Below, piece after piece: positions 17,562 through 26,196 of a DNA stretch of 64,000 bases (positions are counted from its first letter, which is position 1; every line of letters starts with the position of its first letter). The stretch spans positions 1 to 64,000 of the forward strand of contig NZ_KB906976.1 in assembly GCF_000381745.1 (NCBI RefSeq), in the 5' to 3' direction. The notes under the pieces were generated by a model, which ran no database searches, had not been told where the DNA came from, and saw only the letters and a list, made by a program, of their open reading frames with translations. The DNA comes from Psychromonas ossibalaenae ATCC BAA-1528. Lineage in GTDB: Bacteria; Pseudomonadota; Gammaproteobacteria; Enterobacterales; Psychromonadaceae. The position numbers and the translations under genes are program-made.

Positions 17562-18323
17562 TCAGCGTGACAGCCAGCCGCCGTCAACAGCAATGGTATA
17601 ACCATTAATATAATCAGCAGCCGCCGATGCTAAAAATACGCAGGGGCCGGCTACATCTTCAGGTGTTCCCCAGCGATCCGCTGGAATACGACCGACAATG
17701 TCATTATTACGTGCTTCATCTGCACGTAATGCAGCGGTATTATTAGTTGCCATATAGCCAGGTGCAATCGCATTTACATTTACCCCGTGTTCTGCCCATT
17801 CATTCGCCATGGCACGGGTAATGCCCATTACAGCACTTTTTGATGAAGTATAAGAAGGTACACGGATACCGCCCTGATAAGATAACATGGAAGCCACATT
17901 AACAATTTTGCCGCCGTTACCCTGCTCTATAAACTGTTTAGCAACCGCTTGAGATAGAAAGAAAACAGATTTACTGTTGATATTCATCACATCATCCCAG
18001 TCCTGCTCAGAAAAATCGATGGCGTCATTACGGCGAATAATTCCCGCATTGTTTACTAAAACATCAATTTTTCCCAACTCAGAAACAGCACGCTCGACAA
18101 TCATTGGAATATCATCAAGTTTCATCAGGTTGGCACGGATATCGATAAACTTACGCCCTGTCGCTTCAATTTTTTCAATAGTTTCTGACGGCTCAACAAT
18201 ATTAACACCAACGATATCACAGCCGGCCTGCGCTAAACCTAAAGCCATGCCCTGCCCCAGCCCAGTATCACAGCCCGTTACAATCGCCACTTTATCCTGC
18301 AAATTAAAAGAATTTAAAATCAT
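17562..18323 (-). CDS. kduD: 2-dehydro-3-deoxy-D-gluconate 5-dehydrogenase (KduD-type SDR)
   Basis: A 253-aa classical short-chain dehydrogenase with the cofactor loop TGCDTGLGQG, NNAGIIRR, catalytic Ser in NVASMLSYQGG, YTSSKSAVMG (YxxxK) and a C-terminal INGYTIAVDGGWLSR. The sequence closely matches KduD, which reduces 2,5-diketo-3-deoxygluconate to KDG. First gene of the operon, with GGAG before the ATG and a KdgR-type operator about 100 bp upstream. Confidence 0.93.
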   Translation of the reverse strand: MILNSFNLQDKVAIVTGCDTGLGQGMALGLAQAGCDIVGVNIVEPSETIEKIEATGRKFIDIRANLMKLDDIPMIVERAVSELGKIDVLVNNAGIIRRNDAIDFSEQDWDDVMNINSKSVFFLSQAVAKQFIEQGNGGKIVNVASMLSYQGGIRVPSYTSSKSAVMGITRAMANEWAEHGVNVNAIAPGYMATNNTAALRADEARNNDIVGRIPADRWGTPEDVAGPCVFLASAAADYINGYTIAVDGGWLSR

Positions 18324-18424
18324 ACTATTTTCTCCGCTAGTCTCGAATATCAGCTGTTTGTTTTACTAAGCTGCTTAAGTTGGATATACAGTAACAGTAA
18401 AAAAAACACCTCGCAATATATTTT

Positions 18425-18439
18425 TAAAACAACGTTTCA
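18425..18439. promoter_or_regulatory. KdgR-type operator in the kduD-kdgR divergent region
   Basis: TAAAACAACGTTTCA matches 12 of 15 positions of the KdgR palindrome TGAAACATTGTTTCA. A weaker half-site (TGAAAC) lies near 18499. It lies between the two divergent starts, so it could serve both kduD and kdgR itself. Confidence 0.65.
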
Positions 18440-18590
18440 AAAATAATTAAATAGCAGTCCAAATCAAACTCAAATCGAATTTTCTTTTTTTAAAATTTAT
18501 GAAACACCTTTTTAAAAAAATGGCCGAGCAGCTGTTTTTATGTATATAATGGAAATATTATTTTATAACACAGCAGAAAAGGTATCACTC

Positions 18591-19373
18591 ATGGACAAAC
18601 CCAATCAGCCGGAAGCCGTTTCTTCGGTGATGAAAGTATTTGCTATTCTGGAAGCGCTTGGTGACCAGGAAGATATCGGCATAACAGAACTGTCGCAGCG
18701 TCTGATGATGTCCAAAAGTACCACTTACCGCTTTTTACAAACCATGAAAATGCTTGGTTATGTCTCTCAGGAAGGTGAAGCAGACAAATATTCACTGACG
18801 CTGAAGTTATTTGAACTAGGAGCCAAATCATTAGAGTATGTCGACCTTATCGACCTTGCCGATAAAGAGATGCGTTATATCTCAGAGCAGACTAATGAAG
18901 CCCTGCATCTGGGAATGCTCGACGAAAATGCGATCATCTATATTCACAAAATTGATTCTGGTTATAACCTGCGCATGCAGTCAAAAATAGGACGCAGAAA
19001 TCCGCTGTACAGTACTGCAATCGGTAAAGTGCTGTTAGCAGAAAAACAGGAAGGGTTTGTGCGCGCTCAATTAGCACCGGTCGAGTTTATTAAGCACACG
19101 GAAAAAACTTTAGAAAATACCGAGCAGCTTCTGTCAGAATTGACACTGGTTAAACAACAGCATTTTGCAGAAGACAACGAAGAGCAGGAGCCGGGTTTAC
19201 GCTGTATCGCTACGCCGATTTACGACCGTTTTGGCAATGTGACTGCCGGTTTGTCGATCTCTTTTCCCACCATACGTTTTGATGAAAAGCGCCTTTCCTA
19301 CTATGTAGAACTGCTGCATCAGGCGTGCAGAAATATATCAGAGCAGCTGGGATACAAACATTACCCGGTTTAA
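18591..19373 (+). CDS. kdgR: IclR-family regulator KdgR
   Basis: A 260-aa protein nearly collinear with E. coli KdgR: AVSSVMKVFAILEALGDQEDIGITELSQRLMMSKSTTYRFLQTMK is the winged helix, followed by the IclR effector domain with NLRMQSKIGRRNPLYSTAIGKVLLA, EDNEEQEPGLRCIATPIYDRFG and GLSISFPT. KdgR represses uronate genes and is released by KDG-type intermediates. I place the start at 18591 (MDKPNQPEAVSS), with AAGG upstream, because the family begins there; an upstream in-frame ATG at 18540 is less likely. Divergent from the operon it should control. Confidence 0.93.
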   Translation: MDKPNQPEAVSSVMKVFAILEALGDQEDIGITELSQRLMMSKSTTYRFLQTMKMLGYVSQEGEADKYSLTLKLFELGAKSLEYVDLIDLADKEMRYISEQTNEALHLGMLDENAIIYIHKIDSGYNLRMQSKIGRRNPLYSTAIGKVLLAEKQEGFVRAQLAPVEFIKHTEKTLENTEQLLSELTLVKQQHFAEDNEEQEPGLRCIATPIYDRFGNVTAGLSISFPTIRFDEKRLSYYVELLHQACRNISEQLGYKHYPV

Positions 19374-19380
19374 AATAAAC

Positions 19381-19422
19381 AGATTAACACCTTAGGCCAA
19401 ACAGCGTTTAAGGTGTTAATCT
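19381..19422. terminator. Convergent terminator between kdgR and the MmgE/PrpD gene
   Basis: A perfect 14-bp stem (AGATTAACACCTTA / TAAGGTGTTAATCT) with a 14-nt loop directly after kdgR and before the end of the opposing gene. U-run is weak on both strands. Confidence 0.65.
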
Positions 19423-19479
19423 TCTCCGTTCGCACAATGACACAAAGTAAGCCCCTACAAACCTACCTACTCTGTATAT

Positions 19480-20754
19480 TCAAGACAAATACAGCTTAAC
19501 AGCGGATATGCTATCACCATAAAGAACGGCATCTGCTAGGCGTTCGCCCTCCACCTGCCCAATAACCGGAAACACTAAACGCTTATACTTATCAATCAGT
19601 TCATCTAACCGGTATGCATTCGACGGATCACCTTTGGCTGTTGTCAGCGCACTTGTATATACACTGCCACAACGAAGCAGTACTTCTGTTCTTGCTAAAC
19701 ATTCAACAGGAAATCTGGCCGTTATTTCGGGCTCAATTTCAATACTGATCTTTTCTGCCAGTGATAAATAAACTTTGTTAGTAAATGCATGCTCAAGCAT
19801 ATGTTCAGGGTTAACCGCCTTTTCCACCAACCATACAGCTGCTGCATAAGGGATAGAATACATAGCTTCAACTGAATTGGTTATGTTTGTCCTTGATAAT
19901 AAAGCGTCTTTTTCAAATGAAAATACCCTTATACGCAAAATATCCCGAAAACTAAAATGATATAACGCGATCAAGGATGCAAGAGAATCAATAACAGGGT
20001 GTGCAAAGCGGCAACAGGCATATTGTTTGAAATAGGTATTTTCTATGTGGAAAAACTGGTTTTTCCCCTGATATTGTTTATCGACAATAAATGGTCTCAT
20101 TGCTGTCACCCCGGCCTTTGCCAGTGCTACACATTGTAAAGCTAACAGCGGCGCATAAGCCATGCCCTCTTTCATATCAGAAGGATAAGCCAGAGAACGA
20201 TCTTGGGGGGCTTGAGGGGCTAAATATTCACTAAATCCCAATGCATTAGTTGTTGTCGCAACATCCAACTGATGCAGATGACATAACGCAGCAACTGCGC
20301 CAATTACCGCCCAGCCACTGGACCCTTTTCTCGGCCCGCCGTTACAGCGGATAATCACAGCAGCCTCTACAGCAGCCTGATAACCAACAATTACTGCGCT
20401 TTGTACTGCTTGATAACTTTTATTAGTTTTTACAGCTTCTTCAATAACCAGCGGGATAATAACTGCTCCAGGGTGACCCTGTGCTAATCTGTGACCGTCA
20501 TCAAGATCAAAGTAAGATGCTGCCTGGGTGTTCAAAAATATTGACCAGGTATAATCTGTTTGTAGCTTGCATCCCCATGGAGATTGTCCGCTTTGTGTTG
20601 AACATAAAGAGAGTGCCCTGTGCAATTTTTTAAGGGGCTGTTGATTCACTCCCGCTAAGGCCACACCAAGGCAGTCTAAAATGCATTTTCTAGCAGCTCC
20701 GGAGGCTGCTTTTGTGAAATCATGATACACCGTATCTGTTATTAACTTAAGCAT
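19480..20754 (-). CDS. MmgE/PrpD-family protein
   Basis: A 424-aa cytoplasmic protein of the MmgE/PrpD superfamily: AARKCILDCLGVALAGV near residue 25, FLNTQAASYFDLDDGHRLAQGHPGAVIIPLVIE, and KEGMAYAPLLALQCVALAKAG are the recognisable blocks. The superfamily includes 2-methylcitrate dehydratase, cis-aconitate decarboxylase and iminodisuccinate epimerase. No prpB/prpC genes are nearby; instead it ends an operon encoding a symporter and an opine-type amine dehydrogenase. A role as epimerase or dehydratase for the imported compound is more likely than propionate metabolism. A 20-bp perfect hairpin separates it from the symporter gene and may tune its expression. Confidence 0.8.
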   Translation of the reverse strand: MLKLITDTVYHDFTKAASGAARKCILDCLGVALAGVNQQPLKKLHRALSLCSTQSGQSPWGCKLQTDYTWSIFLNTQAASYFDLDDGHRLAQGHPGAVIIPLVIEEAVKTNKSYQAVQSAVIVGYQAAVEAAVIIRCNGGPRKGSSGWAVIGAVAALCHLHQLDVATTTNALGFSEYLAPQAPQDRSLAYPSDMKEGMAYAPLLALQCVALAKAGVTAMRPFIVDKQYQGKNQFFHIENTYFKQYACCRFAHPVIDSLASLIALYHFSFRDILRIRVFSFEKDALLSRTNITNSVEAMYSIPYAAAVWLVEKAVNPEHMLEHAFTNKVYLSLAEKISIEIEPEITARFPVECLARTEVLLRCGSVYTSALTTAKGDPSNAYRLDELIDKYKRLVFPVIGQVEGERLADAVLYGDSISAVKLYLS

Positions 20755-20784
20755 CAGATAGTCCTAAAATATCAGCATTGATTG

Positions 20785-20827
20785 CAGTCAGCCTGTCATG
20801 ATAAGCATTATCATGACAGGCTGACTG
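20785..20827. terminator. Perfect 20-bp stem-loop inside the amine-oxidation operon
   Basis: CAGTCAGCCTGTCATGATAA pairs perfectly with its complement around a GCA loop, between the symporter stop and the PrpD-type start. No U-run follows on either strand, so it may be an attenuator, RNA-stabilising element or processing site rather than a full terminator. Confidence 0.6.
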
Positions 20828-20841
20828 TACAAACTTTTTTA

Positions 20842-22272
20842 TTAATCGTTTAATACCTTCTGTTTTTCATCTTCTGCACGCTTAATAACGGTTTCCGTTT
20901 TACTGATAAGGCTGACACTGAAAAACAGCACAGCAGAAATCAATATCCCCCAGACAACATCCGGATACTGCGGAAGTAGATCAAACTGTTTACAAGCAAA
21001 AGAAGTTGTAACACCGCCGACCATTCCCGCTATCGCTCCCTCTTTTGTACCGCGTTTCCAGAAACGGCCGGCATAAAGCGGAATAAATAACCCGGAGGCC
21101 GTTAGCATCGACCCCATTAATAAAATAGAGAATACAGATGGGGCAAAAAGTCCGATCATTAGGCCCAGTATGCCGACAACAGAAACAGATATTCTAGTAA
21201 AACGTAAAATCTGCTTATCCGTTGCATCAGGTTTGAAAGTCTGCTGATAAATATCTCGCGTCAATGATGAAACGGTACTGTGCAGGGCTGAATCGGCAGT
21301 AGAAACAATCGCAGCGGCTATCGCCCCCAGCATAATAACCGAAATCCATTCCGGCAGAAGCTCCATAATGACCCAAGTCATAGCGGCTTCTTTATCAGAG
21401 AGTTCAGCATTTAATGTATATACGCTCATGCCCAGCAACGCAGCCCATACCCCCATAACAACAGAAGCGACTGATTTTATAATCATGCTGTCGCGCGCTA
21501 TTTTATCGGTTTTAGCAGCATAAATACGCTGATGGTAAATTTGTGAAACCAGTTGTCCTGGCACTAGGGTTAATAACCATCCCCAGACTACAGCTTCCCC
21601 GGGAGCCCATAATCCAAGGTTTTCCTGTGGCACGGCTGCAAATATAGCATCGATTCCACCCGCTTCAGTCATAGCCAGAGGGAGGACAATCACAACTGCA
21701 ATCAACATCAACAGTAGCTGTGCGACATCGGTATAGGCAACCGCTAAAATACCGCCACCACTGGTATAGATGATCACCACAACCGCACAGATGACAATAC
21801 CAAATTCAGTGGGTAACCCGGTTAATACATTCAGCAATTTACCGGCAGCTACAGGTTGTGCAACCCACCAGCTCATGGTTAACATCATAGAAATAACCGA
21901 TGATATACAGCGTAATGCTTTTGACTCTCCAAACTGAGAAACCATCCAGTCAGTAGTGGTAAAAAATTCTTGCTGCCGTAACCACCTAGCCACCAGTACG
22001 GCAAGCAAAATACCTCCGATAAAAATTCCTGCCATATAACCGATTTCGGCAAATCCCCATTGATAACCAATACCGACGTGAGCAATCATCATACCGCCAC
22101 CGAATGCCGAAGCACACTGGGTTGCTGTTACCGTTAATAAGCCAAAATTTCGTCCACCCACTAAAAAGTCAGCGCTACTGTTCAGCTTTTTAGATGATAA
22201 ATAACCGATATAGAGCATACCAATTAAAAATAGCCCAATCACAATGAGAGGAGTCCAATTTATATTTTCCAT
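20842..22272 (-). CDS. Sodium:solute symporter family (SSS) transporter
   Basis: A 476-aa inner-membrane protein with about 13 hydrophobic segments. SSS signatures include YLSSKKLNSSADFLVGGRNFG at the first cytoplasmic loop, GGGILAVAYTDVAQLLLML and AAAIVSTADSALHSTVSSLTRDIY, the last containing residues of the Na2 site. It is close to the PutP/pantothenate-symporter branch. Its ATG lies 2 bp after the stop of the flavoprotein gene, so it is translationally coupled to the oxidation enzymes and very likely imports their substrate. Confidence 0.9.
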   Translation of the reverse strand: MENINWTPLIVIGLFLIGMLYIGYLSSKKLNSSADFLVGGRNFGLLTVTATQCASAFGGGMMIAHVGIGYQWGFAEIGYMAGIFIGGILLAVLVARWLRQQEFFTTTDWMVSQFGESKALRCISSVISMMLTMSWWVAQPVAAGKLLNVLTGLPTEFGIVICAVVVIIYTSGGGILAVAYTDVAQLLLMLIAVVIVLPLAMTEAGGIDAIFAAVPQENLGLWAPGEAVVWGWLLTLVPGQLVSQIYHQRIYAAKTDKIARDSMIIKSVASVVMGVWAALLGMSVYTLNAELSDKEAAMTWVIMELLPEWISVIMLGAIAAAIVSTADSALHSTVSSLTRDIYQQTFKPDATDKQILRFTRISVSVVGILGLMIGLFAPSVFSILLMGSMLTASGLFIPLYAGRFWKRGTKEGAIAGMVGGVTTSFACKQFDLLPQYPDVVWGILISAVLFFSVSLISKTETVIKRAEDEKQKVLND

Positions 22273-22273
22273 A

Positions 22274-23629
22274 TTATATTTGCCTTTTAGTAGATACTTC
22301 GAGAAAAGTCACAGGTATTACCGGAGACCTTGTAGTTATATAACCCACTTCTTGGGGGGGGGTACTCGTCATCTGTGCTGTAATCTGAACGAGTGCATTA
22401 CCGCACTGACGTCCCTGACAAGGTCCCATAGAAGCACGCGTCGCCATCTTGATATCGTTTAGCGCCCCAGCACTGCATGAGACAGCCTTTTTTATCTCCT
22501 TTAAGCGCACTGATTCACATCTGCAGATCACTGTATCATCTGCCAGTTCAGTGAGGCTTCGTGCCGGAAGAAGAAATAATTTTTCTAGAAAAGGACGCAC
22601 CACGATATCCTGCTGGCGTTTTTTTTGTAACAACTCGGCTAACTTTTCATTACCCGTAAGGTAAGCGGCCAGTAGCCGGCCGTTTAACTGCGCAGCATTC
22701 GCCCCAAAAATACCTATACCGTCTCCAACAATAAACACGTCCCTAACCGATGACTCAAATGTTCGGCTGAGACGAGGCCTGAGACATTGCTGGCGCTCAC
22801 ACCAGTACAGGTCTGCATTAATTGAAGCAGTTAAATTAATATTGGGAATAACCCCGAAATGAACCAGTAAATGATCTGTTTTCAAGGTGATTTTTTTACC
22901 TGATACAGTAAAAGAAACAGCATCTAAGTTTTTCTTACCATGCCCCTGAAGCTGTCCTGCAAAAGAGTACCGTCTTACACCGGAAGTCCTAATCTTCGAT
23001 CTTAAAATCAGTCCTTTGAACAGATAGCGCCAACCTTTAAGAGCTGACAAAAAATGCTTAGCAGCATTCAGATAATTTTTTTTCACTGTCATATCAACAA
23101 CCGCGAGTGGTTTAATACCCGCTTTAATATACTGGCAAGCCAGTAAATCAAGCAGAGGGCCAGATCCGGCAATCACTACTTTGTCACAAACTTTGCCAGC
23201 ATCTTTCAACAGAATCTGTCCAGCACCGGCTGTCATTACACCTATTTTTTCCCATCCCGAGAAAGGATAAGCGCGTTCCATGGCACCTGTTGCGAGGATT
23301 AATTTCCGATACCCCAAACTGCAGCTACCCCTATTTTGCTTATAGGTAATCACTTTGCTTTCACAATCAATATCCCAGACCGATGCCAAACCAATAAACG
23401 TAAGTGGCGCCTGGTTGAACTCATTAACCAGTGCAAGCCCTTCTGCATAATCAGATCCCAGTAAATGGAGCCGTTCCGGGGGACATTTCTGCACGGCACG
23501 ATAAATCTGGCCTCCTGGATATTTCTGCTCATCTAGCACAATAACCTCACAACCAGCCTGCGCCACGTCTATGGCAGTCCGCATTCCGGCAGGTCCTGAT
23601 CCTATAATAATCAGATCATATACTTTCAT
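22274..23629 (-). CDS. FAD-dependent oxidoreductase subunit with BFD-type iron-sulfur domain (HcnB/OoxA/LhpF-like)
   Basis: A 451-aa protein with an N-terminal FAD dinucleotide fold (IIGSGPAGMRTAIDVAQAGCEVIVLDEQ), a second nucleotide fold (VVIAGSGPLLDLLACQYIKAG), VFIVGDGIGIFGA, and a C-terminal BFD-like [2Fe-2S] motif CRCESVRLKEI...CQGRQCG. This architecture is the alpha subunit of heterotrimeric opine oxidases, D-hydroxyproline dehydrogenase and hydrogen cyanide synthase. It overlaps the ferredoxin-like gene by 14 bp. Near the C-terminus a run of nine C residues (22354-22362) codes for part of TPPQ and could slip, changing only the last about 28 residues. Confidence 0.88.
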   Translation of the reverse strand: MKVYDLIIIGSGPAGMRTAIDVAQAGCEVIVLDEQKYPGGQIYRAVQKCPPERLHLLGSDYAEGLALVNEFNQAPLTFIGLASVWDIDCESKVITYKQNRGSCSLGYRKLILATGAMERAYPFSGWEKIGVMTAGAGQILLKDAGKVCDKVVIAGSGPLLDLLACQYIKAGIKPLAVVDMTVKKNYLNAAKHFLSALKGWRYLFKGLILRSKIRTSGVRRYSFAGQLQGHGKKNLDAVSFTVSGKKITLKTDHLLVHFGVIPNINLTASINADLYWCERQQCLRPRLSRTFESSVRDVFIVGDGIGIFGANAAQLNGRLLAAYLTGNEKLAELLQKKRQQDIVVRPFLEKLFLLPARSLTELADDTVICRCESVRLKEIKKAVSCSAGALNDIKMATRASMGPCQGRQCGNALVQITAQMTSTPPQEVGYITTRSPVIPVTFLEVSTKRQI

Positions 23630-23900
23630 AATCAGCTCCGGTATTAATCACCATATCTTCCTGCACTTCGACCATACAGCCACGCTGAAACTGAGCACCG
23701 TCAATTTCAACTAGGCATGAGTAACACACTCCCATCATGCAAAACGGCCCCGTCTCTCGGTCTTCTCTTTGTGCGTTTCCCGTAGAAGTGATACCGGCTC
23801 CCAGTAAAGCGGCTGCCACACTCTGCTTATCTGCCACAACAATATTTACCCCGTTAACACAAATAGGAACTATGTCCCGACTACTGATATTTTTAATCAT
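23616..23900 (-). CDS. Small [2Fe-2S] ferredoxin-like subunit (HcnA/OoxC-like)
   Basis: A 94-aa protein with four cluster ligands in CMMGVCYSCLVEIDGAQFQRGC (C-x4-C-x2-C-x11-C), as in the small subunit of HcnABC-type amine dehydrogenases. I place the start at 23900 (MIKNISS), where GGGAG precedes the ATG and the start overlaps the stop of the upstream flavoprotein gene by 8 bp. It should shuttle electrons between the two flavin subunits or to the membrane. Confidence 0.87.
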   Translation of the reverse strand: MIKNISSRDIVPICVNGVNIVVADKQSVAAALLGAGITSTGNAQREDRETGPFCMMGVCYSCLVEIDGAQFQRGCMVEVQEDMVINTGADYESI

Positions 23901-24981
23901 TAAAACGACTCCCGCTAAATGTCTGCAAATCACTCGGCAGATGATTGTTGTCTATAAAAGCAGCTAACTGCAGTGCGTGATAGGCTGCCAACGTGACCCC
24001 GCTGTGGCAGGACACACCGTAAACAGCCGGATTAACTGTAGAACGTTCATAAATAGGTAATGAATCAGGCGTCATAACACGCAGAGCTCCCCAGGCCCGG
24101 TTAACCGGTATCTGCTCTAAAAAAGGGTGAATTACCAACGCACGCTGTGCTATCTGACGGATAACATCAAGGCTCGTTCGTGTATCTAAACCGACATCTT
24201 CATGCGAATCTCCACAGATAAAGGTTCCCTCACTGGTCTGACGAACCTGCAGACTAGGCGGTATTTTTTTATCCTTCATACGTTGGCTGACTAGAATCTG
24301 CCCTTTAATAGGTTTTAAAGGTTGCTTCAAACCGACATCGCGACTTAACTGTCTATTGCTCAAACCGGCAGCCAGAATAATTTTATCTGCGCACATCGTC
24401 CCCTGCACAGTTTCAACCGAAACCTGGTTTTTATTAACGCTCAACACTCGGCTATTGTAGATAATCAGCCCGCCAAGTAGCTTGACTGCCCGTTTAAGCA
24501 CCGTAAGCAGTTTTAATGGATCACAAGTAGCATCTAACGGTGAAAATGAAGCCCCCTGCACACCATCACCAATTTCAGGGTATTTCTGCTGCAATTCCGT
24601 TTTGCTAAGCATGCGGTAAACAATTTTTTCTTGTGACGCTTTATAAATTGCCTGCAGTTTCTTTTCCCTCTGCTCCACAGAAATCTTATCCTGTAGGTAA
24701 TACAATCCCCCCTCACATCTGTAATCCGTCTCTAATCCGGTTAGGGCTTCTAATTCTCGGCTAAACTCTGCCCATAAACGACACGATTCAAAAGTGATAT
24801 CTGCGTAGGGTTTATTTAAATAACCTTTTCCCTGACACCAGATAAGCCCGAAGTTACCGCGTGAAGCTTTAAAACCAGGCTCCCCTTCATCTAAAATAGT
24901 TACCTTATGCCCGCGCTTAAGCAACCCATAAGCAACAGCTGAGCCGACAATACCTGAACCAATTACGAGATAGTTATGCAC
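23893..24981 (-). CDS. FAD-dependent amine dehydrogenase, DAO family (HcnC/OoxB/LhpB-like)
   Basis: A 362-aa D-amino-acid-oxidase-family flavoprotein: YLVIGSGIVGSAVAYGLLKRGHKVTILDE at the N-terminus (FAD GxGxxG), the middle SFSPLDATCDPLKLLTVL block and the C-terminal VNRAWGALRVMTPDSLPIYER...GVSCHSGVTLAA. It is the expected substrate-oxidising beta subunit of a heterotrimeric amine dehydrogenase. Translation appears to start at a GTG (24981) with GGAAAA upstream. First gene of the operon, divergent from a LysR regulator. Likely substrates are opines, D-hydroxyproline or another N-substituted amino acid; the true one is unknown. Confidence 0.88.
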   Translation of the reverse strand: MHNYLVIGSGIVGSAVAYGLLKRGHKVTILDEGEPGFKASRGNFGLIWCQGKGYLNKPYADITFESCRLWAEFSRELEALTGLETDYRCEGGLYYLQDKISVEQREKKLQAIYKASQEKIVYRMLSKTELQQKYPEIGDGVQGASFSPLDATCDPLKLLTVLKRAVKLLGGLIIYNSRVLSVNKNQVSVETVQGTMCADKIILAAGLSNRQLSRDVGLKQPLKPIKGQILVSQRMKDKKIPPSLQVRQTSEGTFICGDSHEDVGLDTRTSLDVIRQIAQRALVIHPFLEQIPVNRAWGALRVMTPDSLPIYERSTVNPAVYGVSCHSGVTLAAYHALQLAAFIDNNHLPSDLQTFSGSRFND

Positions 24982-25090
24982 ATCATTTTCCGCTTTAGTT
25001 ATTTAACATTTTGTTAACTTAAATTTACCTTTTAAATGGATGCACAAACAAGTATATTTATCACACAAAGCTATAACATTTTGGAATACT

Positions 25091-25990
25091 ATGAAAATAG
25101 AGTTATTAAGAAACTTTGTTGTCATTATGAAACATAAGAGCGTTTCCAGGGCGGCTGAAGAGCTAGGGATCACTCAACCATCATCAAGTAAGTTATTGTC
25201 TCAATTAGAAAAAGAAATTAATTTTCGACTATTTGAACGCATTAAAGGGCGACTGCACCCAACCTCTGACGGAAGTTTATTTTATAAGCTATCCTTAAAG
25301 ACGCTTTCCGGTTTCGATTCACTAATGAATTCCGCAGAACAGATAAGTAATAAAGAACTGGGTGTAGTAAACCTGCGCATTATGCCGGCGCTTGCAAACG
25401 GAATGTTAACCAGAGTGATCAAATCATTTTCTCTGCTACACCCGTCAATACGCATAAATCTGGTTATCAGTAGTTCAGAGGAAGTCGTTGAATCTATCGA
25501 AGGTGGCTCCGGAGACATAGGAATAGCAATGCGTGTCCCTCAATCGGAGGGCTATACTCACCACATGGTAAAAATGCACAGCGTCTGCATCTGTCCTAAT
25601 GATCACGCGCTTGCGTCTAAATCAGTTGTGTCATTAAAAGAGGTAACAAAGTACAACATTATCGGTATTAGCTCTGATATCACTAAACCACTCAATGATA
25701 ATATTGCCAATATGCTGTTGTCGTCGCCGACCATCATGCACTCCACCAATCATAATACGACCTGCTGCCACCTAGTAGCCGCCGACCTAGGTATCGGCAT
25801 CATTGATCCTATGACGGCCCTTTCCTATAAAAAGCTCGGCATCAAGCTTATTAAATTGAAAGAAAAAATACCTTTTAATTTCTTTTTACTCACTTCCAAC
25901 CACTATCCATTGTCTTTATCAGCCGCAAAGTTTATGTCGTACTTAGAAAATGAAATAACGAAAGTAATCAGTGAGTTACAACATCATTAA
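25091..25990 (+). CDS. LysR-family transcriptional regulator
   Basis: A 299-aa LysR protein: the N-terminal HTH is MKIELLRNFVVIMKHKSVSRAAEELGITQPSSSKLLSQLEKE, followed by the two-lobed co-inducer domain (NLRIMPALANGMLTRVIKSFSLLHPSIRINLV...). I place the start at 25091 because the HTH begins directly there; an in-frame ATG at 25040 would add 17 atypical residues. Divergent from the amine-dehydrogenase operon across about 110 bp, so it probably activates that operon in response to the transported compound. Confidence 0.9.
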   Translation: MKIELLRNFVVIMKHKSVSRAAEELGITQPSSSKLLSQLEKEINFRLFERIKGRLHPTSDGSLFYKLSLKTLSGFDSLMNSAEQISNKELGVVNLRIMPALANGMLTRVIKSFSLLHPSIRINLVISSSEEVVESIEGGSGDIGIAMRVPQSEGYTHHMVKMHSVCICPNDHALASKSVVSLKEVTKYNIIGISSDITKPLNDNIANMLLSSPTIMHSTNHNTTCCHLVAADLGIGIIDPMTALSYKKLGIKLIKLKEKIPFNFFLLTSNHYPLSLSAAKFMSYLENEITKVISELQHH

Positions 25991-26125
25991 GATGGCTATT
26001 GGCCATGATATCAATATATAACAGGATCATGACAACATTAAATATGTAACTGAAATTGAAATTGAAACGGAGGTAATCACTAAGGGGTTCTGAACAGTAG
26101 TGCAGAATAGACTCAAAAAATAAAA

Positions 26126-26152
26126 AATGCAGGGAGTTATCCTCCCTGCATT
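26126..26152 (-). terminator. Rho-independent terminator of the M60 protease gene
   Basis: AATGCAGGGA and TCCCTGCATT form a 10-bp stem, followed on the minus strand by TTTTTTATTTTTT. Strong, about 45 bp past the stop. Confidence 0.9.
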
Positions 26153-26196
26153 GGCTTTATGTTCCCTTTATCAAATAAAGATATTTACGGCAATAA

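Noticed and set aside
23616-24981. Possibility that the three-subunit flavoenzyme is hydrogen cyanide synthase
   Set aside because: The architecture fits HcnABC, but the coupled symporter, the PrpD-type gene and the LysR regulator point to uptake-linked catabolism rather than cyanogenesis. Left as an alternative only.
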